NCBI GenBank assembly: GCA_007026445.1
Contig: VDMD01000002.1
Coordinates: forward strand, 2,666,001-2,730,000
DNA: 64,000 nt
Direction: 5' to 3'
Origin: Schizophyllum amplum
Lineage: Eukaryota; Basidiomycota; Agaricomycetes; Agaricales; Schizophyllaceae
The notes beneath the pieces are model-generated. The model searched no databases and was not told where the DNA came from. It saw only the letters and a program-made list of their open reading frames with translations. The position numbers and the translations under genes are program-made. The number at the start of each line of letters is the position of its first letter. The stretch's first letter is position 1. Positions 55,788 to 64,000 of this stretch are shown here, one piece after another.

Positions 55788-57339
55788 TTAGTTTGGCGTC
55801 GCCGACGCTCCCATCATATCCTCCACCACATATTCCGCAATACCCAAACTCGCTGTCAATCCCGGGCTCTCGATACCCAGTAAGCTGATCATTGCGCCAG
55901 GATCCTGCGCGCCTGCCTTGCCCTTACCCGGATAATCAGCCCTAATCACGAAGTCTTGGAATCCTGCTCCGGGGCCCGCGATCTTGGGCCGAATTCCCAC
56001 ATAGTCCGGCTGAAAGCCGTCTAGCTCGACGCCGGGCAAGTACTTGCGCACCGCATCGTACATCTCGTGTATCCGGGAATCGTCCGGGACGAGGTGGCGT
56101 TGCCAGAAGTCCGAGTCCTCCTCCGACGGCGGGTCCAGCCATTCGAGGTCGGGACCAAATTTGATGCGCCGGCCCATGTCCATGGTAAGATGCGTGCCCA
56201 GAGACTGGAACGCGCTGGCCCCGCGGCCGCGCGCGACATCCGGGCAAGGATAGACGAGGTGTCTCACGCGCGACACGCCGGGGCCGGTGTACGTCGCGTA
56301 CGACCCACGCGCAAAGTACATCGGCACGCGTTCCGCCTCAGGGACGATGCCGTTGAGGATCAAAGGTGCTGAAAGGCCGGCAGCGTTGATGACGGTGCGG
56401 GCAAGGAGGGCAGTGGAGTCGGAGGTGGCGTCAGCTGTGTCGAGGGTGGCACCGGTAACGGTCTGAACAACCCAGCCAGCATCGGGGGCGTCGGGAAGAG
56501 CGGCAGCAGAGGAGGACGCGAAAGGGTCGATGCGGGCGACAGAGGTCGCGTAGACGAGCGCACCATTAGCGGAGTCGTCGATGTCGCGCTCGAGGCTTTG
56601 CATCAGTTCGTGACTATCCATGATACCTGTGCTCGGGACCCAGAGCGCGCCCTCAATGTCGGGTGAGAGGTCTGGCTCTCTGTACCTGGCTTCTGCGCCG
56701 GATAGCAGTTCGACGGGCAGTACCGGTCCTTTGGAAGAGAAATGATGCTCCGCTTTCTGCGCGAAGGTCTCGGGCCAGCGAAGCTGCCGAGCCTTAGCGT
56801 AGAGGCCTTGGATATAGTCCAGCTGGTCTTTGAAGGCAACGACAAGCTTCCCAGTGCGACGAACAGGAATGTTGTTCGCCTGGCAATGTTCGTACAGAAG
56901 GTCCCTTCCTCGAAGACAGAAGCGGGTCTTCAAAGAATCTGCGGGATAATATAGGCCTGTCGGACGTTTACTTAGTATGTCTACATTCGCACAAGTACTG
57001 GAAAATATACCAGAATGGATGACCTCGGAGTTCCTCGAGCTCGTCTCTTCTCCAATGGTGTTGTGTCTTTCGACGAGGTAGGTGGACTTCTCCGGGAAGC
57101 GCTGAGTGAGATGGCGCGCTATCGCCAGTCCCACAACACCTGTCGGCTGTCTAGCATTCCGTAGCGTACCAAACAGAGGACGAGCATACCTCCTCCGATA
57201 ACAATGTGATCCACAACCGCCTCTGGATCCTGGAATCACGCGTCCTTCAACGTTCGAGTATAGCGGAAAGCCGCTGTACCTTGTACTTGAACTTCCCGCT
57301 GCCATTCAAAGCGGCCTTCAAGCCGCGTACCGCGTTCAT
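55788..57339 (-). CDS. L-2-hydroxyglutarate dehydrogenase-like FAD oxidoreductase
   Basis: Mitochondrial FAD enzyme of the DAO family that oxidises L-2-hydroxyglutarate, a metabolite-repair reaction. Four exons on the minus strand: 57339-57280, 57230-57191, 57139-57011, 56956-55788; 465 residues. The N-terminus MNAVRGLKAALNGSGKFKYK is basic. The dinucleotide-binding motif DHIVIGGGVVGLAIARHL is assembled across two introns. It continues with STYLVERHNTIGEETSSRNS, EVIHSGLYYPADSLKTRFCL, SLLYE-type CLRGRDLLYEHC, RVPMYFARGSYATYTGP, GTHLTMDMGRRIKFGPDLEW, YVGIRPKIAGPGAGFQDFVI and the C-terminal ISLLGIESPGLTASLGIAEY. These match human L2HGDH and fungal homologues. Shares a 178-bp divergent promoter with CNS1. 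Confidence 0.9.
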
Positions 57340-57517
57340 TGCGCCGAGCCAGCGATTCAAACTGCCAAGGTCAAGCCAACGTCCGACTCCAAGTCAAGTT
57401 CCAAGGTTGAAGCGCGACGGCCATATGACGCAACACAATAACACGCGCTACGAACGCCAAAAGGAGAAGAACAATGGCCGGTTGCCACGTGCCCCAGATC
57501 CTTTGTTTTCTGCTGCG

Positions 57518-58730
57518 ATGGCTGCTCCGACCATTGGCCCCTCCAAGCCTGCAGATGCCGACTATGATGCAAAGCTGGCCGAGTTTGACAAGATCCCGCT
57601 CTTTATGAAAAGCTTGCCCGAGGAGGACACAGAGGACGCGACGATCGCAGCATTGCAGGATCTCGCGTATGAGGGGACGCCCGATGGTGCGCGATCGGCC
57701 TGACAGAGAGAACAAGGCAGCTAACGACAATTCAGAAATCGCACAGAACTTTAAGGAGCAAGGCAATGACTACTTCAAGGGGAAGCGCTGGCGGGAGGCG
57801 CTAGGGTTCTACACCCAGGCAGTTGACGCGAAGCCGACCGATCCGGCTTTGCAAGAAGCCCTCTTGTGCAACCGCGCGGCGTGCAATCTAGAGCTCCGTG
57901 AGTCCCTTGCACGCTGATGTTCAGGATCTCGCTGAACTGACTAGGGCTCCAGATAACTATGGCTCCGTCTTGAGAGACTGCTCGAAAGCGATCACACTGA
58001 ACCCGCACTGCTCCAAGGCGTACTATCGATCTACACTGGCTCTCTTTGCTCTCGAGCGCGTGGAGGATGCGCTGGATTGCTGCGACCGGTGTCTTGCGTT
58101 CGATGCGGAGAACAAGGCTGTTCAGGCATTGCGCGAACGCGCAGCGAAAGCAGTTGAGCTGAAGGAGAGCAAGAAGCGCGCGCAAGAACAGAAGAAAATC
58201 GAGCAGCTCTTGTTCGACAAGGCTTTGAAGGTACGCCATGTATGTCGTCCTTCGTGTTTCGTACTCACGATATACAGCAACGCAGCCTTCTCCTCTCCGG
58301 CGACAAGGGTGACGCTGAGCCTAAATGGGACCCAGAAGACGCGTCCAAGACGAGCATCCTCTTCCCCGTCTTCCTCCTCTACCCTCAGCACGCGCAGTCC
58401 GACTTTGTGAAGGAATTCCACGAGGACACGCCATTCAACGCGCAACTGGAGACCATGTTCCCCCCTCAGGCACCTCCCCCGCAGTGGGATGAAAAGGGCG
58501 AGTACGTGATGGGCAACCTGAATGTGTACGCGATGACGCGGGGCAAGCGGTTGCTCAAGGTGGGCAAGAATCACACATTACGGACAGTGTTTGAGGCGTC
58601 GAGGGCGAAGCCGGGGCAGCCAAAGGATGGGCTGGAGTTGCGAGATGGCTGCCTGAGCTTTGTGGTGCTGCCGAAGGGCGACGTAGAGAAGAAGTGGATA
58701 GAGGATTATAAGACGGCCAGAGGACATTGA
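57518..58730 (+). CDS. CNS1: CNS1/TTC4 TPR co-chaperone of Hsp90
   Basis: TPR protein linking Hsp90 and Hsp70, needed for eEF2 folding in yeast. Four exons: 57518-57686, 57736-57897, 57953-58230, 58278-58730; 353 residues. The N-terminal IPLFMKSLPEEDTEDATIAA motif is typical. Three TPR units follow: AQNFKEQGNDYFKGKRWREA with LGFYTQAVDAKP, EALLCNRAACNLELHNYGSV with LRDCSKAITLNP, and CSKAYYRSTLALFALERVED with ALDCCDRCLAF. The carboxylate-clamp Lys/Asn/Arg positions are present. The C-terminal Cns1/TTC4 wheel domain includes SILFPVFLLYPQHAQSDFVK, EFHEDTPFNAQLETMFPPQA and GKRLLKVGKNHTLRTVF, ending FVVLPKGDVEKKW. The 57518 start gives MAAPTIGPSKPADADYD; no earlier in-frame ATG gives a better one. 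Confidence 0.94.
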
Positions 58731-59201
58731 CAATAGACTTCCTGAAGTTTGAGCGGACGCGGTCGATTCTGACTGAGGCTCACCGTCATGACTGCGTCAC
58801 AGTAACAGCAGCTGCTTCATGTAGGCTTCATGGAAGTTTGGTAGAGCGTTAGGCATGATGTTGTATTTCGCGTAGGCCATCGCGGCGGCTACTCTCGCAG
58901 CGCCGCCTCCTTGTGTCGTCCCAATAGTGAGTATAGATGTAAGCTATGTTGCCCTCGCGCGGTGGTGCCACCCTAAAGTACAGAATATGAAAGGTATAAT
59001 GGGCGGGATAGCGGTGAATACGAAATGTCTGCTGGTTCCCTAGTGTGATATACAGTCCGAGCAAGCGCGCTCGAGGATGGGGGTATCGGAGAAAGTAAAA
59101 AATAAGATACGCATCCATGGGCGGCATGCGGGGAGCGGGGGATGGTGTCAAGAGTAAGCGACAGCGTGGAGGTAGGGTGGTCACTGGCGCCGGTGGGGGC
59201 G
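58731..59201. other. convergent intergenic region
   Basis: 471 bp between the 3' ends of CNS1 (+) and the small membrane protein gene (-). No gene seen; an antisense open frame here has no protein-like features. Confidence 0.5.
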
Positions 59202-59700
59202 TCAATGGTGCTGACGCCCACCAAAGGGCTTGCCGAAGCGCATCCAGGTGTTCTTCGGGCGCGGGAGCGGCGCGACGTGATATGACGGGCGCTGGGAGGC
59301 TCGCGCCTGCGAGGAGTTCCGCCTTTTCCTGTTGCTTGTCTGGATCTGGGCAGGGCGAGGATCAGTCTCGGGGAGGCGAGCTCCAGTTAGAGGAGCGGGT
59401 ACCTTATGCCGCAGCAATATGAGCTGGGAGCAAAAGTCAGACCACTGCGCTTGCTCACACGACGCTACTCACCTTTGCCATATTCGCAGGCGGACCCGAC
59501 TCGCGGAAGGGGTTTTCTGGGGAAGGGTCAGGAAGGCTGTGCGGGGTGCGGGGAAGGTGCGCACTGGATGCGACGAGGGCGCGGCGGGCTTCATGAACTG
59601 CGAACGGGTCGTCGTTGAGGAACGAAAACCAGAGGGCGGGCATGAAGAGGTATACGATGAGGAGCGCGGCGAGGGAGCTGAGCATGACGGCGGCGACCAT
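59202..59700 (-). CDS. small single-pass membrane protein, hypothetical
   Basis: I do not recognise this protein. Two exons on the minus strand: 59700-59473 and 59345-59202, separated by a 127-nt intron; 123 residues. The N-terminus MVAAVMLSSLAALLIVYLFM then PALWFSFLND is one strong transmembrane or signal-anchor helix. It is followed by a Pro/Ser/Arg-rich hydrophilic part (SLPDPSPENPFRESGPPANM) and a basic C-terminus ending TWMRFGKPFGGRQHH. The intron restores a frame that ends in this ordered-looking tail, which supports the model. The open frame extends upstream to about 59817 but there becomes Arg/Pro-rich, so the ATG at 59700 is preferred. The 191-bp divergent spacing to tafazzin hints at co-expression, nothing more. 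Confidence 0.6.
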
Positions 59701-59891
59701 GTTCGGCGTTGCCGTCGGCGGGCGGACACCGCAGACGGACTCAGCACGGCGGCAACAACGGCGAGGACGAGGAGGCGGGGGGAGACGGGCGCGACGAACT
59801 CTCGAACGATACGCCACGCGTTACATAAGTCATCTTACGTAACACCAATCACCGACGACGGACTTCGAAGTTCAAACTTCTTCTCCTCCTC

Positions 59892-60957
59892 ATGCTCACA
59901 GTCGCCGCCGTCGGGCTCACCTGCAAGGCCTTTCTGCGGTCCGGGCTCTGCTCCCTCTCCGTCGACGGCCTTCATCACCTCCAGGCCGCCCTCGAGGCTC
60001 AGCCCAGGCGCGGCGTCGTCACCGGCGCGTTCTTACGTAAGTCCCGTATCGCGCCGCGCTGACTGTTCCCCAGTTTCGAATCACATCTCGACGTGCGTGA
60101 CCGTCAGCAAACGGACCCACAACTTGTTTAACTCTGCCCAGGCTAGATGACCCCGTAACATGGGGCGTGCTGCCCCTGCCGTATCTTTTCAACAGCCGCT
60201 TGATGCGCTGGACACTTGGTGCCTCGGATATCATGTTCACTAATCCGTAAGTGAAGCTGCGTTTGCGCTAATTTTCTTTTCTCGACCATTCGCACTTTAC
60301 AGCGTATTTTCCTACTTCTTTAGAAACGGACAGGTCCTCGAGACCTTCCGAGGAAAGGGCATCTATCAGCCTTCCGTAGACACCGCCATTGCCAAGCTCG
60401 ACCGCGGCGACTGGGTGAGCGCACTCTAGCATCCACTTCTGGCGTTCCCTAACTTGCGCAGATACACCTCTTTGGCGAAGGCAAAGTGAATCAGCCGGAT
60501 ACGTATGCCGTTCTCGACGGTGTCGCTCGCCTGCCCAGGTTTCGATGGGGCGTGTGCGTATTTTCTCCCGCCCTTGGTATCCATCTATCCTTCTTCCTGC
60601 CCCACCTCACCTTGCGCACTGAGCTAATCGGGCGAATCCAGCGGTCGAATACTTCAGGAAGTCCGCGCCCCGCCCATAATCATCCCCATGTGGCTCAACG
60701 GCTTCAACAAGCTCATGCCTGAGGGTCGGCCCTTCCCGTACAAGTACATCCCTCGCGCAGGCCAGGAATTGAGCGTCACCTTCGGCGCGCCGCTCGCGGC
60801 GGATAAGATGGACCGGATAGAGAGGCTGAGGGCAGCGGAAGACGACAATCGCAGCGCGATCACGAGCATATTGCGGGACGCGGTGGAGGAGCTGGGATAC
60901 AGGGTGTCGGGGCCGTCGTTGGGTGGGGCGGAGACATGGAAGGATGGTTTGCCATAG
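59892..60957 (+). CDS. TAZ1: Tafazzin, cardiolipin-remodelling acyltransferase
   Basis: Monolysocardiolipin transacylase of the mitochondrial membranes. Six exons: 59892-60036, 60075-60093 (19 nt), 60142-60246, 60303-60414, 60462-60553, 60642-60957; 262 residues, slightly short. The N-terminus MLTVAAVGLTCKAFL is hydrophobic. The HX4D acyltransferase motif SNHISTLDDPVTWGVLPLPY is split by intron 2. It continues with RWTLGASDIMFTNPVFSYFF, GQVLETFRGKGIYQPSVDTA, IHLFGEGKVNQPD (motif FGEGKVNQ, diagnostic), RFRWGVGRILQEVRAPPIII with PMWLNGFNKLMPEGRPF, and SVTFGAP. The first junction uses a perfect GTAAGT donor but leaves GAFLL before SNH, absent from other tafazzins as I know them. An extra upstream exon cannot be excluded. 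CCAATC lies 45 bp before the start. Confidence 0.92.
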
Positions 60958-63457
60958 GACGCGGAGAAAGATGTATGAGGCGGCCGCTGATTTAATACAC
61001 CGACAGACTCAGCGGGCGACGATACACTTGCATACACGAGGTTTCAAGCCTGGCCGCTATCCGACCTTTTGGCATCCTCTAGGTGCGTGCTGGGACTCAT
61101 ATCTGCTCAATTATCATCTCGTCACCGTGCCACTGCGTACGTCCCCCAACGCTTGTCGCGGAGGAAGCCTGTCGCCCTGCCCCCACAATCACCTCGTCAT
61201 TTCGTTTTTTAGGAAGTTCCACGCTCAGACCACTTCATTCAAGTCGCTCCGGCGGCCAAAATTCATGTCCCTCTCATACCGTTCATCGACCTCGTCATTC
61301 CATGTCGGCCTTTCTTACCACCGTCCATGGGGCTGCTTAAAGCCTCTCAACGGTCTTCCTTCATTCGAACAAGGCTTCGAATTCCATGCAAGCAGTCAGC
61401 CACAACGTCCGTTCAAAGCCCTTTCATTGTATCACTCTAATCTCTACCTTCGATGCTTCGACCTTCATGAGTTTATTTCACGAACTTCTGTGAGCTGGAC
61501 GCTACTCACCTGAACCAGCTCGTCACTTCATCTCTTCAAGACTTATCTCGTTAAGTAGACAGCCTTCTAATTCTGCAGTACCTCGCGCTCATCATCCCTA
61601 GAGATCTGGATCTGCCTACTTTACACACCTCGACTTTCCTGCTCTTGAACTCGGCGGCGAAGTGGTGGAATATGGTCTGTCCTTCGCAGACGCGCAAGTT
61701 GTTCCTTTGCTCGTGTTACAACTTCGCCGCTGCTCAGGCCGTAAATCGGGGACTGCAGACATTCCTTGTCATCGGCCAAGTCTGCGACCCTTCTACGTCC
61801 GCTTGTCGCCCTTGCGAACGTCGGACTGGTGCGGAATACCGTATTCCGCCTGCTACACTTACTACCAGCCACCCTACCTCCTTCCCGCACCTTCCTCTGG
61901 TGACGAGTCTCGACTCTCCCCGCTCGTCTCGCATTCTGCCGTTGACTCCACTTTCCTGCCGTTGATTTGGCCCTCTTGCCGTCATGCCAGCAGCTTTGCG
62001 GTCAGAACGTCGTCTTTGCCGGCGCCCGCAGCGGTCAGCGCTTCTCGCTGACCCCACTCTTCCCGACGGTCGGCCGACCCCACTCTCACCGTCAAGCTCG
62101 CTCTTCCTCGCAGCCAAATACCACTTTGGCAGTCTTCTTGGTGACCTCATAGCCGTGCTGCTATCTTTTTTTTTTTTTTGAAATCATTTTATGGACCGCA
62201 GGTGCTACCTATGGTGGTCCTTCCCCTCTTTACATGTAGGTAGTACGAAATAAAGCCTTTGTCCCTTGTCTCGTCCGTTGACTCCCTGTTGAGGCTCCGA
62301 GAGGCCTGCGAACGAAGTAAGTTCCCTCGCAGCCCGACGCGTCCCAGCGCCGTTTGTCGGCCGCCTCGTCCTGCTGTTCGTACTTCTCCATCTGAGCTGG
62401 TATATACCAGCCATTCGCTGATCATCGCGTCGTGGGCCTTGAAGTGCTCGTGCTGCTATCTTATGCGCGCTGGACTTGACCATTTTGCCGATCTCGAGCG
62501 CTCTTGCCTTAACGCTATACGTGTTTACACCCCCGTCTACCTTCTCACCGACCGTCTACCGTCCCATACACGTACTAATGTATCGCAATTGGTGTCGACT
62601 GTCCCCAAATCTATGCCCCCCGCACACAATTCTGCCTCCCGTTCATATCCCCCGCCACAACATCACTTCTGGGGCTTCATATCGTCTACTTACCTTTGCC
62701 CATCCTCCGCCCCCACGGCCACCGGGCGTCCGTCAGGACACCTTGACCTATGAGCGATTGCGTCTTCGTGGGGCCCCGCCATATCCAGTCCTCAAAGGTT
62801 CGATTTATCTTTGGGATCACTTCATACTTAAGGCCACTTGTGTGACTTCTTTATTGTCCCCAACGGACTTGTAATCCCACTTGAACGTCTTGCAGTCATC
62901 GTACTTAGATTCCCTTCACTGATATTACATTCATTGAATACTTTACACAAGGAGGACGGCCCCACGCACGGATACCCAGCATACATAAGTAACGAGAAAA
63001 GAGACTGAAAGACACTAGCGAAGAAGACTTAAGGAGCGATAGTGAGCACTAGTGCAGCCTAACATAGGAGACGTAGATGCGAGCAATGCGGGCGCGAAGA
63101 ACTGCAACAAAAGCGCGTACGGCAAGCCGCAGTGGACGGGCGCGTGCAGAGGCGAGCAGTGAGGACTAGCCAGCAACAGCCAACCACCGGAACGGGCGCC
63201 ACACACTGAAGCGAACGGTAAATTACATACATACGGACGAAGAAAGATGCCACGCGGGCAAATAAGCAAAAGAATAAGCATAGGATACCCGATGACCAGC
63301 ACTGGATGGGAATGCGAGAGGCGGTTGCGCACAAACAGGAGAAGATGGGTCACGGATAAGGCCTGAGCGAGGAAACAATGCTGCTCATACCCTGCGGCAG
63401 AGCGATATGACACCGGAGCCGCGCTCGTCCTGCAGCCGAGCGGGCAGACTATCGAGC
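60958..63457. other. gene-poor 2.5-kb region
   Basis: Between tafazzin and the cytochrome P450 remnant. The open frames here are low-complexity and lack domains. It contains a retroposon-like insertion at 62154-62462. The sequence is pyrimidine-rich on the plus strand from 61600 to 62150. Confidence 0.5.
62154..62462 (-). mobile_element. retroposon-like insertion with 14-bp target-site duplication
   Basis: A perfect 14-bp direct repeat, CGTGCTGCTATCTT, occurs at 62154-62167 and 62449-62462. It brackets 281 bp that begins on the plus strand with a run of about 14 T (62166-62179). Read on the minus strand this is an inserted segment ending in poly(A) and flanked by a target-site duplication, the signature of LINE-machinery retroposition (SINE or processed transcript). 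I find no clear pol III A or B box and no recognised coding domain, so the source is unknown. Confidence 0.7.
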
Positions 63458-63814
63458 TCATAGCGGGCCGTCTCCCTGGATGAGCGCGACAGCCTGTTCG
63501 CTCCGCGGCCGGATCGTGCACCGGAAGGGCTTCGGGTGACTGGGTAGAGGCGGTATTAGCGTCTGCTCATAGGGAAAAATCCCGAACCGGGTTTGAATGG
63601 AATGAGCCAGTAGGAAACGAGTTGCGTGGAGGATTCCGGAAGGGGGACGAGACCGATCTGAACAGAGCAAGGAGAATAGGCTCACCTTATCGTCCCCGTC
63701 GTTCCTTCGAGTACTGGTACGTCGTCCCCTGCAGGAGTGACGTCGAACACGGCGAGCGCCATCGCCGCGGCGATGAAGACAGATGCGTCCGCGAGATGAG
63801 AGCCCGGACATACT
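63458..63814 (-). CDS. cytochrome P450, C-terminal part (5' end unresolved or outside window)
   Basis: Two exons on the minus strand, 63814-63686 and 63539-63458, joined over a 146-nt intron. They encode the end of a fungal P450: VCPGSHLADASVFIAAAMAL with the haem-thiolate Cys, AVFDVTPAGDDVPVLEGTTG, then TISHPKPFRCTIRPRSEQAV and ALIQGDGPL. The VCPG..LADASVFI and ISHPKPF..I.PRS patterns are typical of basidiomycete CYPs with multiple introns. The exon with the preceding FxxGxR part of the haem loop should lie just upstream. Between 63815 and the window edge I find TTTGGACGC, which could encode FGR, but no canonical junction joins it, so the gene may be intact beyond the edge or may be decayed. 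Substrate unknown. Confidence 0.8.
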   Translation of the reverse strand, partial: SMSGLSSRGRICLHRRGDGARRVRRHSCRGRRTSTRRNDGDDKVSLFSLLCSDRSRPPSGILHATRFLLAHSIQTRFGIFPYEQTLIPPLPSHPKPFRCTIRPRSEQAVALIQGDGPL

Positions 63815-64000
63815 CTGTAGAAAGAGGCAAGATGTCAGCAAGCTAGTCATACACGTATCGCGAAGGATGGATAAGGGCTGAGCGCTGAATAGGAGACAAG
63901 AGGAGTATGCCAAAGTTTGTTGTGCGAGAAGGAATGTATGCGGTCCAACGTCAGGCAGTGTGGATCGGCGACACCAGTGGCGCGTCCAAACGGAAGCGAA

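Noticed and set aside
58849..59205. 118-codon minus frame downstream of the small membrane protein
   Set aside because: Begins after the spliced stop codon, no domain; reads as 3' UTR.
1..64000. Secondary-metabolite or defence gene cluster
   Set aside because: Apart from one P450 end and one sugar transporter, all recognised genes are housekeeping; no synthase, NLR or toxin genes seen.

Overview
This is a 64-kb stretch of nuclear DNA from a filamentous fungus, most likely an Agaricomycete (Basidiomycota) and possibly a polypore. The evidence is GC-rich DNA, nearly every gene broken by many 45-60-nt GT-AG introns, tight packing on both strands, a tRNA-Val(AAC), and basidiomycete-style versions of PHO81, HBS1, PEX12, NOT3, fungal Ca2+/H+ exchangers and a CYP C-terminus. 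There is no CRISPR array, integrated phage or large intact transposon. All gene models were spliced by eye; wherever a gene is complete, the exon lengths sum to a whole number of codons.

Layout, left to right: C-terminus of a THO2-like protein (+); GTP cyclohydrolase I (+); a 2.8-kb gene-free island; PHO81 (+); tRNA-Val; PEX12 (-) divergent from an HbpS/DUF336-type protein (+); uroporphyrinogen-III synthase HEM4 (+); an orphan acidic-tail protein (-) divergent from SOF1 (+); mitochondrial SSB (-) divergent from a very long HBS1 (+); a decayed HEM4 fragment; Ca2+/H+ exchanger A (-); a CRP1-like CBM48 protein (-); a 2.7-kb repeat-rich island; an unusual Rab GTPase (-); RPS7 (-); the checkpoint mediator MRC1 (-); Ca2+/H+ exchanger B (-), a paralogue of A with almost the same exon structure; a PPR protein (-) divergent from mitoribosomal bL12m (+); NOT3 (-); RPL3 (-); an FHS-family MFS sugar transporter (-); an L-2-hydroxyglutarate dehydrogenase-like flavoenzyme (-) divergent from CNS1/TTC4 (+); a small one-helix membrane protein (-) divergent from tafazzin (+); a gene-poor 2.5 kb with a retroposon-like insertion; and the 3' end of a cytochrome P450 (-) running off the right edge.

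Most genes are housekeeping genes: translation and ribosome quality control (RPS7, RPL3, HBS1, SOF1, bL12m), mRNA export and decay (THO2, NOT3), mitochondria (mtSSB, bL12m, PPR, tafazzin), phosphate and calcium homeostasis (PHO81, two CAX), pteridine and haem synthesis (GCH1, HEM4), and replication checkpoint (MRC1). They do not form a metabolic cluster. The observations most worth checking are: a possible SKI7-like short isoform of HBS1; a Rab GTPase with a ~130-residue insertion and a non-canonical G4 motif; a truncated HEM4 copy 10 kb from its parent; a short insertion flanked by a perfect 14-bp direct repeat with a T-run at one end; three ACGCGT boxes in the MRC1 promoter; and a minisatellite that repeats a splice-acceptor-like sequence inside an intron of the DUF336 gene.
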